Of a stretch of 64,000 nucleotides of DNA, positions 51,818 to 60,486 are shown piece after piece. This stretch comes from UBA6168 sp964508135 (lineage in GTDB: Bacteria > Bacteroidota > Bacteroidia > Chitinophagales > Saprospiraceae). Each line of letters begins with the position of its first letter. Within the stretch, counting starts at the first letter, position 1. The translations under genes and the position numbers were made by a program. The notes beneath the pieces are model-generated. The model ran no database searches. It had not been told where the DNA came from and worked only from the letters and a program-made list of their open reading frames with translations. The DNA is taken from the NCBI GenBank assembly GCA_964508135.1, contig CAZDSU010000017.1:1-64000 (forward strand), given 5' to 3'.

Positions 51818-52486
51818 ATGAATCAAGACGACTTCGCAAAACAGATGGAAAAGGCATTCAAGGATGCCCTAAAACAGGCCGACGCCATCACTGCCAATGC
51901 TGAAACAATCCGCAAACAGGCCGAGGTGGAACTGGATGCCGCCAAGGAGGCCCGTCGAATCGCAGAACGTACGGGCGAGCAAATGGCCAACGAATATTAC
52001 GAAGGCAAAAGGAAGGAATTCGTCGAAGCCGCCCGCACGGAACTGCTGCGTGACCTCGCCCGAAAGCATATCGAAATCGGTAAGTCGAACCATGACATCT
52101 CCCTTTGGCTCGATGTGGAGCAGTCCTTTGTCCAGAAAATTCGAGAGGTCGTGGAGCGGGTCGAAAAATACCGTGGCGAAAAGCCCAAGCGCACCCCGTT
52201 GGAGGGCAGCCCAAGGGTCTTCATCGGCGAGGACCGGGATGGCAGTTTCATCAGTTTTGATAGTTTGGAGGGAAAATTCGAGATGTGGCTGGAGCGAGGA
52301 AGCGGCATCGGCAGCGCCCTTTTTGGTGTGCCGAACCCCGAACTGTGGGAGGCCAAAACGGGCATCCCTTTCGAGCGCCGGGAGAAGGTGCTGACCTACA
52401 TCGCCGAGTATTTTATGGATGAAAAACTGGGCGGGCAGGGGTCGTTTTTGATTGGGGTGGATGTGGTGACGATTTATGGGGAGTAG
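51818..52486 (+). CDS. Hypothetical protein with N-terminal coiled coil
   Basis: A 222-residue soluble protein from the ATG at 51818; the upstream frame to 51590 passes through the terminator. Residues 1-75 are Ala/Glu/Lys-rich and likely coiled coil (AKQMEKAFKDALKQADAITA, AAKEARRIAERTGEQM). Residues about 85-115 (LARKHIEIGKSNHDISLWLDV) have an HTH-like look resembling transposase or Rpn-family C-terminal segments. The last part (VFIGEDRDGSFISFDSLEGKFEMW) is mixed alpha/beta. I do not recognise a family. Confidence 0.6.
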   Translation: MNQDDFAKQMEKAFKDALKQADAITANAETIRKQAEVELDAAKEARRIAERTGEQMANEYYEGKRKEFVEAARTELLRDLARKHIEIGKSNHDISLWLDVEQSFVQKIREVVERVEKYRGEKPKRTPLEGSPRVFIGEDRDGSFISFDSLEGKFEMWLERGSGIGSALFGVPNPELWEAKTGIPFERREKVLTYIAEYFMDEKLGGQGSFLIGVDVVTIYGE

Positions 52487-52502
52487 GATTAAATCGAATT
52501 GT

Positions 52503-52913
52503 TTACCGATAAAATCCCGCTTCCATTAACTCAACCCGCTCCAACACCAAATCCAAGTCATTGAAGTTCAAGATTTTGGCAGTAGCCTCACCAATTTGAG
52601 ATTTTGGAAGAATCAAGCCATTCTGAATCTCAAAATGTTTGTCCCAATCATCTTTTCGTGGGTGAAAAAACCGGATAAAAGTTTCCTCGTCTTCAAGTAC
52701 GGTACCGATGTTAGGCCCTTTTCTTGAATTGCAAATTGGACAGGAAAAAGCAAGGTTGGAAAGTATGGTTTTGCCACCGTGTTGGATGCTGATGATGTGC
52801 TCTACTTGGAACCGCAACATGACAGCCAACTCAGGCAGTCTGCAATATTCGCAGCAGTAATTGGCTCGAAGTGCCACAGTTTGGCGAAGGGCTTTGGGAA
52901 TATGGCGGCTCAT
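52503..52913 (-). CDS. HNH endonuclease
   Basis: A 136-residue protein with a compact zinc-HNH core. C21-E-Y-C24 and C58-P-I-C61 would bind zinc. The nuclease residues are in FQVEHIISIQHGG (H39, H45) and NLAFSCPICNSRKG (N53). The C-terminal half (FFHPRKDDWDKHFEI) is typical of standalone HNH proteins of Bacteroidota and cyanobacteria. It probably cuts DNA; the target is unknown. Its ATG overlaps the stop codon of the 84-residue gene, so the two are translationally coupled. Confidence 0.88.
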   Translation of the reverse strand: MSRHIPKALRQTVALRANYCCEYCRLPELAVMLRFQVEHIISIQHGGKTILSNLAFSCPICNSRKGPNIGTVLEDEETFIRFFHPRKDDWDKHFEIQNGLILPKSQIGEATAKILNFNDLDLVLERVELMEAGFYR

Positions 52914-53164
52914 TGGGGCTGTTTATCCTTCATGATTTTCAATGCCCTCGCCTTCGCCAACCTCACGATATGCTCCAACGTAAAATACCGCTCCATTTCC
53001 GCCACTTCCGCCGCTGTGATTTTCCCTTCCTTCTTCCGCTCGATGAGCAGTTCCACCCGCTTTTGCATCTTCGGTGGGGCATAATAATCAAGCAGCTTTT
53101 CCGGTGAAAGGCCAGCGATGAAGTCGGCGAAGTCTTGGTAAATATCAGCTTGTTGAGCAACCAT
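52910..53164 (-). CDS. Small helical protein paired with the HNH nuclease
   Basis: An 84-residue helical protein (DIYQDFADFIAGLSPEKLLDYY, KRVELLIERKKEGKITAAEV, a likely coiled or helix-loop-helix region). No family is certain. The 4-nt overlap with the HNH gene and a -7 box 16 nt upstream of its start show a two-gene operon. It may be an immunity or regulatory partner of the nuclease, though similar small proteins also occur without a nuclease. Function is not assigned. Confidence 0.7.
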   Translation of the reverse strand: MVAQQADIYQDFADFIAGLSPEKLLDYYAPPKMQKRVELLIERKKEGKITAAEVAEMERYFTLEHIVRLAKARALKIMKDKQPQ

Positions 53165-53179
53165 GGCTTTATTTTTTTA

Positions 53180-53187
53180 CAAAACTA
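53180..53187 (-). promoter_or_regulatory. Putative -7 promoter box for the HNH operon
   Basis: On the minus strand TAGTTTTG matches TAnnTTTG, 16 nt before the ATG at 53164, giving a nearly leaderless transcript. Confidence 0.45.
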
Positions 53188-53224
53188 ATCGAAAAGCAGA
53201 TTCCCGCCAAGGCTTTTCACCCCG

Positions 53225-53232
53225 TATCTTTG
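53225..53232 (+). promoter_or_regulatory. Putative -7 promoter box for the aldehyde dehydrogenase
   Basis: TATCTTTG matches TAnnTTTG, 64 nt upstream of the ATG at 53297. Confidence 0.5.
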
Positions 53233-53296
53233 CACCCCAAAAACAACCCAACCCCAAAAATCCCCGTACACCTAACCAAAATTCAAATCACAATTC

Positions 53297-54823
53297 ATGG
53301 CAAAAGACTTCTTATCCAAACTCCATCTCCAAGCTCAAAACCCCGGTACCAGCACCGGCCAAGTGTCGCATTCCAGCAGTGACTTCATCAAATCTCACAG
53401 CCCGGTGGACGGCCAGTTCATCGGCAGTGTGAGCCAGACCACTCGTGAGCAGTACGAAGAAGTGCTGGCCAAGGCGCAGGAGGCCTTCCTCGTTTGGCGG
53501 GAAATACCAGCGCCCAAGCGGGGCGAAATCGTGCGGCAGTACGGTGAAGAACTGCGCCGCTACAAAGAACCCCTCGGACAGCTCGTGAGCTACGAGATGG
53601 GCAAGAGCCTCCAGGAGGGCCTCGGCGAGGTGCAAGAAATGATTGACATCTGCGACTTTGCTGTCGGTCTCAGCCGCCAACTTTACGGCCTCACCATGCA
53701 CTCCGAGCGCCCGCACCACCGCATGTACGAACAGTGGCACCCGCTGGGCGTGGTCGGCATCATCTCGGCGTTCAACTTCCCCGTGGCCGTTTGGTCGTGG
53801 AACGCCATGCTGGCGCTCGTCTGCGGCGACGTTTGCATCTGGAAACCGTCGGAGAAAGTGCCACTCTGCGGCGTGGCTTGCCAGAACATTTTCCAAAAAG
53901 TTTTGAAGGAAAACAACGTGCCGGAAGGCGTTGTCTGCCTCGTCAACGGCGACTATCGGGTCGGCGAATGGATGACCCAAGACACCCGTGTACCGCTCAT
54001 CTCCGCAACGGGCAGCACCCGCATGGGCAAAATCGTCGGGCAGACGGTGGCGGGCCGCCTCGGTCGCAGCCTACTGGAACTCGGCGGCAACAACGCCATC
54101 ATCGTCACCCCCAGCGCCGACCTGAACATCGTGCTAAACGGGGCGCTCTTCGGGGCAGTCGGCACGGCGGGGCAGCGCTGCACCACCACCCGTAGGCTCA
54201 TCGTCCACGAGAGCATTTTTGATGAAGTGAAAACGAAAATGGACAAGGCGTACACCCAACTCCGCATCGGCGACCCCCTCGACCAACACAACCACGTCGG
54301 CCCACTGATTGACAAGGCGGCGGTACACGCCTACCTCAACGCCATCGAACAGTGCAAGGCGCAGGGCGGCAAGTTCCTCGTGGAAGGCGGCGTGCTGGAA
54401 GGCACCGGCTACGAGAGCGGCTGCTACGTGAAGCCATGCATTGCGGAAGCCCGAAACGACATGGCCATCGTGCAGCACGAGACGTTTGCGCCGATTCTTT
54501 ACCTGTTGAAATACAAGGACTTGGACGAGGCCATTGCCATCCAGAACGGCGTTCCGCAGGGCCTTAGCTCCGCCATCATGACCAACGACATGCGGGAGGC
54601 CGAGAAATTCCTCTCCACGGCGGGTTCTGATTGTGGCATCGCCAACGTGAACATTGGCACCAGTGGCGCCGAAATCGGCGGGGCTTTCGGCGGCGAAAAG
54701 GAAACGGGCGGTGGCCGGGAGTCCGGCTCCGATTCTTGGAAGGCATACATGCGCCGCCAGACGAACACCATCAATTATAGCAAGACCTTGCCGCTGGCAC
54801 AGGGGATTAAGTTTGATTTGTAG
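53297..54823 (+). CDS. ALDH7-type aldehyde dehydrogenase (aminoadipate semialdehyde type)
   Basis: A 508-residue NAD-dependent dehydrogenase. The catalytic Cys295 is in FGAVGTAGQRCTTTRR, the general base Glu261 in SLLELGGNNAI, and cofactor-binding landmarks are GIISAFNFPVAVW and KPSEKVPLC. GGAFGGEKETGGGRESGSD is the ALDH7 (antiquitin) C-terminal signature. Relatives oxidise alpha-aminoadipic semialdehyde in lysine breakdown, and also other aldehydes. No lysine-pathway neighbours are visible, so the substrate remains open. Confidence 0.9.
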   Translation: MAKDFLSKLHLQAQNPGTSTGQVSHSSSDFIKSHSPVDGQFIGSVSQTTREQYEEVLAKAQEAFLVWREIPAPKRGEIVRQYGEELRRYKEPLGQLVSYEMGKSLQEGLGEVQEMIDICDFAVGLSRQLYGLTMHSERPHHRMYEQWHPLGVVGIISAFNFPVAVWSWNAMLALVCGDVCIWKPSEKVPLCGVACQNIFQKVLKENNVPEGVVCLVNGDYRVGEWMTQDTRVPLISATGSTRMGKIVGQTVAGRLGRSLLELGGNNAIIVTPSADLNIVLNGALFGAVGTAGQRCTTTRRLIVHESIFDEVKTKMDKAYTQLRIGDPLDQHNHVGPLIDKAAVHAYLNAIEQCKAQGGKFLVEGGVLEGTGYESGCYVKPCIAEARNDMAIVQHETFAPILYLLKYKDLDEAIAIQNGVPQGLSSAIMTNDMREAEKFLSTAGSDCGIANVNIGTSGAEIGGAFGGEKETGGGRESGSDSWKAYMRRQTNTINYSKTLPLAQGIKFDL

Positions 54824-54825
54824 TG

Positions 54826-54890
54826 ATTGTTGGATTGTTAAATTGCTGAATTGTTGGGTAGCCATTTTACTCCAACAATTCAGCAATCAC
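54826..54890 (+). repeat. Octamer repeat forming a hairpin after the aldehyde dehydrogenase
   Basis: ATTGTTGG, ATTGTTAA, ATTGCTGA, ATTGTTGG are followed, after 14 nt, by the exact complement of the last two units (54842-54857 against 54872-54887, 16 bp). It may end transcription, though there is no T-run. Confidence 0.7.
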
Positions 54891-54964
54891 TGGCTTGTCG
54901 GCTGTATTGCGTAATAGTTTGCACGGTTTTTTTTAATCTTGGTCAAACGCTAAATCAACCGCCG

Positions 54965-55882
54965 ATGAAAAAGCTCCTCGTCCTTTCCGTTTGCCTGTTT
55001 TCCGTAAAGTTTGTTTTTGCTCAAAACTACCTTCCGATGGCAGTCGAAAATGCCCACTGGATAATGTATGCTATTGGTGAAAATGAGCCGAACCACCATG
55101 TCATCAGCATCAAAGTCGACACGACCATCAATGGACAGGTTTACAAGAAAACATGGTGGCAACATATTGAGAACAACGCCATTTCTCCTGCTACTTTTCA
55201 CCCGCCCTTTTTTGTTCATCCAGGTAACTTGATTGGGGCCATGCGGGACGATACGCTGGCCAAGCAGGTGTTTTATATTCCATTCACACCGTTTTACACA
55301 GGGAATGACACCTGCGATATTTTCGAGGAATGGCTGATTTACGACTTCTCCATCATCGAAGGCGACACCATTGGTGGCTGCTTGCAATATGAACCTAACT
55401 TTCCGTTTACGGCATTGTCCATCACAAGTGAAAACCTTTGGGGGCAAGACCGCACCGTGATTGATTGCGACGGCTCCGCAAGGTTGATGGAAGGAGTGGG
55501 CACTGACATGGGCCCGTTTTGGCAGATTTTCGCATATCCGCATCCCGCCAAGCCAAGCTTTATGTACGATTACTGCATTGGCGAGGAGGGCTTTTGCGGC
55601 CTACAATTAGTCAACGGAACCCGTCAAGCGCTTGCCGACTGGCAATTTGAGCTGTCGCCCAATCCAGCAGCCGACCGGCTTAACATCGCATTGCCCGAAG
55701 GGCAAGACAGCCCGTACTCGCTTGTGATTTTTGATTTTTCGGGTAAAACTGTGTTGGAAAAAAATATTCACGCTTCCAGCCAAAGCGACCAAATCCCTAT
55801 TGATGCCTTGCCCGCAGGGCTATATATAGTGAGCTTGCGCAACAAAAACGGCGTAGCAACCCGCCGTTTTGCGAAGCAATGA
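54965..55882 (+). CDS. T9SS-secreted protein
   Basis: A 305-residue protein from the ATG at 54965, which starts a signal peptide (MKKLLVLSVCLFSVKFVFAQ). The longer frame to 54851 runs through the octamer hairpin. The body (about 25-220) has Cys-containing beta-rich segments (TIGGCLQYEPNFPF, VIDCDGSARLMEGVGTDMGPFW) that resemble many uncharacterised Bacteroidota exoproteins. The last 75 residues are a type A T9SS tail (FELSPNPAADRLNIAL ... AGLYIVSLRNKNG). The function is unknown and the location is extracellular or surface. Confidence 0.8.
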   Translation: MKKLLVLSVCLFSVKFVFAQNYLPMAVENAHWIMYAIGENEPNHHVISIKVDTTINGQVYKKTWWQHIENNAISPATFHPPFFVHPGNLIGAMRDDTLAKQVFYIPFTPFYTGNDTCDIFEEWLIYDFSIIEGDTIGGCLQYEPNFPFTALSITSENLWGQDRTVIDCDGSARLMEGVGTDMGPFWQIFAYPHPAKPSFMYDYCIGEEGFCGLQLVNGTRQALADWQFELSPNPAADRLNIALPEGQDSPYSLVIFDFSGKTVLEKNIHASSQSDQIPIDALPAGLYIVSLRNKNGVATRRFAKQ

Positions 55883-55984
55883 ACCGTTGATTTTTGTCAG
55901 GCCAAAACCTTTTGGCCGCCCGTCTGCCCACATTTTCCTATTTTCGCACCTCATTTTGAAAAAAGCCGAAGATTGGCAACTGAC

Positions 55985-56022
55985 GAACAGTTACCAATCT
56001 CCAGTCACCAATCACCAACAAA
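55985..56022. repeat. Heptamer repeat CAATCAC at the adk start
   Basis: CAATCTC, CAGTCAC, CAATCAC, CAACAAA run right up to the adk ATG. A hairpin GATTGG-C-AACTG / CAGTT-A-CCAATC (55971-55999) overlaps its left end. Confidence 0.55.
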
Positions 56023-56595
56023 ATGCTAAACCTCATACTTTTCGGCCCTCCAGGCTCCGGCAAGGGCACACAGGCAGCTTATTTGGTGGAAAAATACCAG
56101 TTGCTGCACATCTCCACGGGCGATTTGTTCCGCTACGAAATCGGCAACAGCACCGAACTTGGCCAGCTTGCCAAGAGCTACATGGACAAGGGCCAGCTCG
56201 TGCCGGATGCTGTCACCATCGGCATGTTGAAGAACAAGGTGGACGCCAACCCCAGCGTGAAGGGCATCATCTTCGACGGCTTCCCCCGCACCGTGGCACA
56301 GGCCGAGGCACTCGACCAACTGCTCGACAGCATGAGCACCTGCGTCAGCGGCCTCATCGCCCTCGAAGTGAGCGACGAGGGAATCACAGAGCGCATCCTG
56401 CTCAGGGGCAAGACCTCTGGCCGCTCCGACGACAACGACCCCGAAATCATCGGCAAGCGCATCGCCGTGTACAAAAACGAAACGACACCCGTTTTCGACT
56501 ACTACGCCCAAACTGGCAAGTCGCTGAAAATCAACGGCGTAGGTAGTATTGAGGACATATTCGGGCGGCTTTGCGAAGCGATAGACGCTCTTTGA
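56023..56595 (+). CDS. adk: Adenylate kinase
   Basis: A 190-residue short-type adenylate kinase. The P-loop is LFGPPGSGKGTQ. HISTGDLFR and DGFPRTVAQAEAL bind AMP. The lid (RGKTSGRSDDNDP) is short and lacks zinc cysteines. It makes 2 ADP from ATP and AMP. obgE follows 98 nt downstream, with a repeat-filled gap between; adk-obg neighbourhood is common in Bacteroidota. Confidence 0.95.
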   Translation: MLNLILFGPPGSGKGTQAAYLVEKYQLLHISTGDLFRYEIGNSTELGQLAKSYMDKGQLVPDAVTIGMLKNKVDANPSVKGIIFDGFPRTVAQAEALDQLLDSMSTCVSGLIALEVSDEGITERILLRGKTSGRSDDNDPEIIGKRIAVYKNETTPVFDYYAQTGKSLKINGVGSIEDIFGRLCEAIDAL

Positions 56596-56598
56596 GCA

Positions 56599-56690
56599 GA
56601 AATTGGGAAATTAGGAAATTGAGAAATTAGGGGCGTTCCCAATTTCCCAATTTCCCAATTTCCCAATTTCCCAATTTCCCAATTTCCCAC
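56599..56690. repeat. Octamer repeats of AATTTCCC forming an inverted repeat before obgE
   Basis: GGGAAATT-type units on the left (56599-56631) face six AATTTCCC units on the right (56637-56688). Together they can form a long hairpin, ending 3 nt before the obgE ATG. Confidence 0.8.
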
Positions 56691-56693
56691 TTC

Positions 56694-57725
56694 ATGGCCG
56701 AACAGAACTTTGTTGACTACGTGAAAATCTGCTGCCGCTCTGGCAAGGGCGGGGCGGGCAGTGCGCATTTCCTCCGTGACCGCTTCAACTCCCGTGGCGG
56801 CCCCGACGGTGGCGACGGAGGGCGTGGTGGCCATATCGTCCTGCGGGGCAACCGGAACACTTGGACGCTGCTGCACCTCAAATACCGCAAGCACGTCATC
56901 GCTGGCGACGGCAAACCCGGTGGCGGGAGTACCTCCACGGGCGGCTATGGCGAGGATGTGATACTCGACGTGCCGCTCGGCACGGTGGCCAAAGATGCCG
57001 AGACGGGGCAAGTCCACTTCGAAATCACGGAACACGAGCAGAAGATAATCCTGACCTACGGCGGCAGGGGCGGTCTCGGCAACGAGCATTTCAAGACCTC
57101 CACCAATCAAGCGCCTGAATATGCCCAACCCGGCGAACCGGGGAGGGAGGAATGGAAGATTTTGGAATTGAAAGTGCTGGCCGACGTGGGCCTTGTGGGC
57201 TTCCCGAACGCTGGCAAATCAACGCTGGTGTCGGCGCTGTCGGCGGCCAAACCGAAGATTGCCGACTACCCGTTCACGACGCTCGTGCCACACCTAGGCA
57301 TGGTGGCGTACCGCGATCACCAGTCGTTCGTCATCGCCGACATACCGGGCATCATCGAGGGCGCTCACACGGGGCGGGGCCTTGGCCTGCGCTTCCTACG
57401 ACATATCGAGCGCAACTCGACGCTGCTGTTCATGGTGCCCTGCGGCACGGAGGACATCCGCAAGGAATACCGCATTTTGCTCAATGAAATCAAACAGTTC
57501 AACCCGGAATTGCTCGACAAGCCACGGGTGCTTGCCATCACCAAATGCGACCTGATTGACCCGGATATCATCGAAATGCTGCGCCAAGAGGCCATTCCAA
57601 AGGGCATCCCGACGGTGTTCATTTCCGCCGTGGCCGAGCAGGGACTGGACGAACTGAAAGATGTACTTTGGAAGTCCATGAACGAGCCGGACAGTCGGTT
57701 TTTCTACGCAGACGAGGAGGAGTAA
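56694..57725 (+). CDS. obgE: GTPase Obg/CgtA
   Basis: A 343-residue GTPase. The glycine-rich Obg fold (about 1-160) has GGDGGRGGHIVLRGN, GKPGGGSTSTGG and YGGRGGLGNEHF. The G domain has VGFPNAGKSTLVSALS (G1), DYPFTTLVPHLG (G2) and DIPGIIEGAHTGRGLG (G3). G4 is TKCD and G5 is near SAVAEQGLDEL. Obg assists assembly of the large ribosomal subunit and responds to ppGpp. The C-terminal OCT domain is missing, as in many short bacterial Obg proteins. Confidence 0.96.
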   Translation: MAEQNFVDYVKICCRSGKGGAGSAHFLRDRFNSRGGPDGGDGGRGGHIVLRGNRNTWTLLHLKYRKHVIAGDGKPGGGSTSTGGYGEDVILDVPLGTVAKDAETGQVHFEITEHEQKIILTYGGRGGLGNEHFKTSTNQAPEYAQPGEPGREEWKILELKVLADVGLVGFPNAGKSTLVSALSAAKPKIADYPFTTLVPHLGMVAYRDHQSFVIADIPGIIEGAHTGRGLGLRFLRHIERNSTLLFMVPCGTEDIRKEYRILLNEIKQFNPELLDKPRVLAITKCDLIDPDIIEMLRQEAIPKGIPTVFISAVAEQGLDELKDVLWKSMNEPDSRFFYADEEE

Positions 57726-57743
57726 GGAAGATAAATGAGAATT

Positions 57744-57790
57744 GAAAATGGAGAATGGAGCTGCGTGCGCCGTTCTCCATTTTCATTTTT
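57744..57790 (+). terminator. Terminator of obgE
   Basis: A 12-bp stem GAAAATGGAGAA (57744-57755) pairs with its complement at 57773-57784, followed by a T-rich tail. The gap 57834-58252 after it holds no convincing gene. Confidence 0.75.
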
Positions 57791-57800
57791 ACGGTTTGGA

Positions 57801-57833
57801 GAAAAAAAAACCGGCACGTTTAGAACGTGCCGG
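57801..57833 (-). terminator. Strong minus-strand terminator
   Basis: A 10-bp stem CCGGCACGTT-TAG-AACGTGCCGG is followed on the minus strand by nine T. The nearest minus-strand gene stops 420 nt upstream, so either a long untranslated tail or a small RNA is implied. Confidence 0.8.
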
Positions 57834-58252
57834 AGTGTCGCCAATAGTGTGAGGGACATGGGAAAATAATAGTGTATAGGTGCCCATTCAGGGGGCTTGA
57901 AAAAAAAGTGGGTAAAGCATTATTTTAGAAATCATTTCCGAAATCCCGTTAGCGCCGCAACCCGTGTGTGAGGCCACAGCGCATAGGGAAATATCTCCAA
58001 AGCCACCATACAGCAGCTTGTTGGGCGATGAATTGCAAAAATTCAGAACTTACCAGTTTTGGGAAACTGTAATTAAATGTTCGGGGAAATATAAGGATGG
58101 GTTTGTTCAAGATGGCCGCAAAGTGCTTGTCATTGCTACCATATTAGTCTTTTAAAAAAGATGTCCAAATGTAGGCTCAATTGTGTGAAACGGAAAAGAA
58201 CGAATGGGATTTTTTTCAAATTTTTTTCCACATACAATTTCAAAACTGGTTG
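57834..58252. other. Gene-poor block, possible remnant or small RNA
   Basis: 419 nt with only a weak 63-codon frame (57964-58155, GTG start) that matches no family I know. It has a GC-richer core (about 57946-58040: GTTAGCGCCGCAACCCGTG ... CAGCAGCTTGTTGGGCG) with partial internal pairing, and AT-rich flanks. Confidence 0.4.
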
Positions 58253-58858
58253 TTACGCCCCGTTCAGCCAATGAAGCAATATAATAGCTGCTTGTTCCAA
58301 AGACGTTCCGAAAGCAAAAATGCCCGCTGGGTGGCTCTGCATTACGAAGATTTTTTGCTGGCGCAAATCGCTGTTTTCCAATAAGTTAACAATAGAATCG
58401 GCCATTTCTGGTGAGCCGTAGGTAGCCCCCTCGGCGGTAGTCGGCACCCGGTGGAGCAGGCGCTCCCAAAGCCCGGCATGGTGTACATGGATGACGCCTT
58501 GCACCTCCGGGCATTCCCGGTAAATGACGGCATGGCTCATGGCCTCCGAAGAAGCAAGGATGGGGCCACGGCAATACACCGTGTTCTTTTCGACATCAAA
58601 ATCTGTGACGGTGGTGAAATGAGATGGACTGAGGTGGGGCAGATGTCCCGTCGCCGTGCCGGTGATGATGAACTGATTGCCCAAAAACCGCTGGCTGATA
58701 TTGCCGAAACCAATACCATTTTCGTAAACGCCAATGAGGTGCAGGCGGTGCATCTCATCCCGCCAATGGCTCAACACGGCGAGTTTGGGAGCAGGCAGTC
58801 CCGCTGCCTGCTCCCAAATCGCTTGGAATTTCACATAGCCTTCGTCGGGAAGGGACAT
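58253..58858 (-). CDS. Class II aldolase/adducin-family protein
   Basis: A 201-residue protein with the class II aldolase fold. GFGNISQRF is the substrate-loop glycine motif, and the metal site is VIHVHHAGLWERL, a HxH pattern. A third His is in VMQSHPAGIFAFG. Members act on phosphorylated sugars such as L-ribulose- or L-fuculose-phosphate, or in methionine salvage. The substrate is not predicted. The start is 11 nt downstream of the OmpP1/FadL stop codon, so the two genes are probably co-transcribed. Confidence 0.85.
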   Translation of the reverse strand: MSLPDEGYVKFQAIWEQAAGLPAPKLAVLSHWRDEMHRLHLIGVYENGIGFGNISQRFLGNQFIITGTATGHLPHLSPSHFTTVTDFDVEKNTVYCRGPILASSEAMSHAVIYRECPEVQGVIHVHHAGLWERLLHRVPTTAEGATYGSPEMADSIVNLLENSDLRQQKIFVMQSHPAGIFAFGTSLEQAAIILLHWLNGA

Positions 58859-58869
58859 TTTTTGGAAAA

Positions 58870-60342
58870 TTAGAACTTAAACCCGAGGGTCATCAGGAAG
58901 TGGCTTCGAGTGACGGTTTGCTGAACAACCTGCGCTGGACTTCCATTGAGTAGGTAGGGTGAATACTGCCCTTCGGATAGTTGCCGCTTGTACGCCACAT
59001 CCATGAAAAAAGACTCCGACCACCAAGCACCAGCCCCAACACTTAGCGCCCCAATCGGCTCGAAGCCCTCGGAGTATGGCGATTGCATGATGGAGTACCC
59101 TCCCCTGAACCTGAACCTGTCCAATGCAAACTCGCCGCCCAGCCGGATGTTCAGTGCAGCATTCAGCTTGTCGTCTATTTGCTGGTTAAGCTCCTGTTCG
59201 TATGCCTTGTCTCCACTGTCGTCAGTGTTGTTGAAATTGAACTTGGCATTGGTATAGTCCAAGTATTCGACCTCGGCAGTCAAAAAACCGCTCTTCCCAA
59301 AAACCAAGCCTGCACTGCCAATGACCCGCCAGGGCGTCCTCATTCGGTACTCGAACAGGCCATCCGGCGAAACGGCAGAACCTGGGGTAGGGATTCCGCC
59401 AATATTAAAGCTGTAATCGAGGGTGGACGAAAAGTTGTCCTTCAACCCGAGGCCAGTGGGCGTGTGAACGGCCACACCGACACGAAGCATCTGGTTGACA
59501 CGAAGTATCATGCCTACTTTCAGGTTGATGCCAGCGCCAGAGGTAGTTAGTTTTTCGTTGTACGTAAGCTCATTAAAAACTGTATCGGTAGGGTCCACGA
59601 CCGACTCAAAGTATGTTTTTGACTCTTCAAAACTGACAAGCGGAATACCGACCGTGGCGCCAATCATCAGGCGCTCTTTGTAGTTGCCGGCGTAAGAAAA
59701 AACAAGTTCGTTGTACGCACCCTTGCGCCTAATATTCTGCGACTTCCAGACTATCTCGCCTGGCATAAAGTCGCTGGCATAAAAAGTGTCATCGTTTTCA
59801 TCGGGATGGAAAATAGCCTCGGCATCGTAGGCAAGCCCTTCTTCAATACCAAGATTACCCGGTGATTTGCCCTGTGCCAAGTTCACCCATCGGTCGGTGA
59901 TGGAGCCTGCCGAAGTGCCTTCGTAGTAGGCTTTTTGCGGAAACCCTGCCAATCGGTTTAGGCCAAAACCGAAGGCGGTGTTCGTCCAGTTGATGTTGCG
60001 CGGCTGGGACGTGAAAACGAGGCCAATATTGTTGAAGTTAAAGTTCACCTTGGTGCTTTTGCTGGCGTCATTTTGCCCTTCAAGTTGGCTTTCGTCACCA
60101 ATATTGACAAAGGTCGGCGTGAAGGTAAACTCGGAGCGCCGGAACGTGGCCAGGCCTGCTGGGTTGGTGCTCAGTACCGAAAAATCAGATCCCAGTGCGC
60201 CAATGCCGCCACCAATGCCCACGGTGCGGGCCGTTCCGCCAACTTCCAGTTGCGAGTATCTGACAGCATCTTCCAGTGTTTGGCTGCTTAAAAAGGATGG
60301 GGTGACAATTAAGGTCAGGAAGGAAAAAAGGAAGTATCTCAT
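58870..60342 (-). CDS. OmpP1/FadL-family outer-membrane channel
   Basis: A 490-residue protein with a signal peptide (MRYFLFSFLTLIVTPSFLSSQ). The early motif SVLSTNPAGLATFRRSEFTFTPTFVN matches FadL/OmpP1 proteins, in which an N-terminal hatch precedes a 14-stranded barrel. LSVGAGAWWSESFFMDVAYKRQ is typical of the C-terminal strands and the last residue is aromatic (FKF), as needed for assembly by Bam. These channels import hydrophobic compounds such as long-chain fatty acids, or serve as antigens. The class II aldolase gene follows in the same operon. Confidence 0.88.
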   Translation of the reverse strand: MRYFLFSFLTLIVTPSFLSSQTLEDAVRYSQLEVGGTARTVGIGGGIGALGSDFSVLSTNPAGLATFRRSEFTFTPTFVNIGDESQLEGQNDASKSTKVNFNFNNIGLVFTSQPRNINWTNTAFGFGLNRLAGFPQKAYYEGTSAGSITDRWVNLAQGKSPGNLGIEEGLAYDAEAIFHPDENDDTFYASDFMPGEIVWKSQNIRRKGAYNELVFSYAGNYKERLMIGATVGIPLVSFEESKTYFESVVDPTDTVFNELTYNEKLTTSGAGINLKVGMILRVNQMLRVGVAVHTPTGLGLKDNFSSTLDYSFNIGGIPTPGSAVSPDGLFEYRMRTPWRVIGSAGLVFGKSGFLTAEVEYLDYTNAKFNFNNTDDSGDKAYEQELNQQIDDKLNAALNIRLGGEFALDRFRFRGGYSIMQSPYSEGFEPIGALSVGAGAWWSESFFMDVAYKRQLSEGQYSPYLLNGSPAQVVQQTVTRSHFLMTLGFKF

Positions 60343-60403
60343 GGTTGAAATTTTTCCAGGTTAGACGAAAGTTGGTTGACAAAGCACATCAAAGGTAGGC
60401 AAT

Positions 60404-60443
60404 AAAAAAGTGGGTGGAAGTGCTGACATCCACCCACTTTTTT
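60404..60443 (-). terminator. Terminator of the Tyr/Gly/Asn-rich gene
   Basis: A 15-bp perfect stem (AAAAAAGTGGGTGGA at 60404-60418 against 60429-60443) with a T-run on the minus strand, 45 nt past the stop at 60487. It may work in both directions. Confidence 0.8.
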
Positions 60444-60486
60444 AAAGAAAGCAATTAATTATTGGCGTTCAAAGCGCAATGGGTGG

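Noticed and set aside
57946..58040. Integron attC site
   Set aside because: GTTGGGC resembles a right core site, but the complementary left core (RYYYAAC) is missing and no integrase gene is seen.
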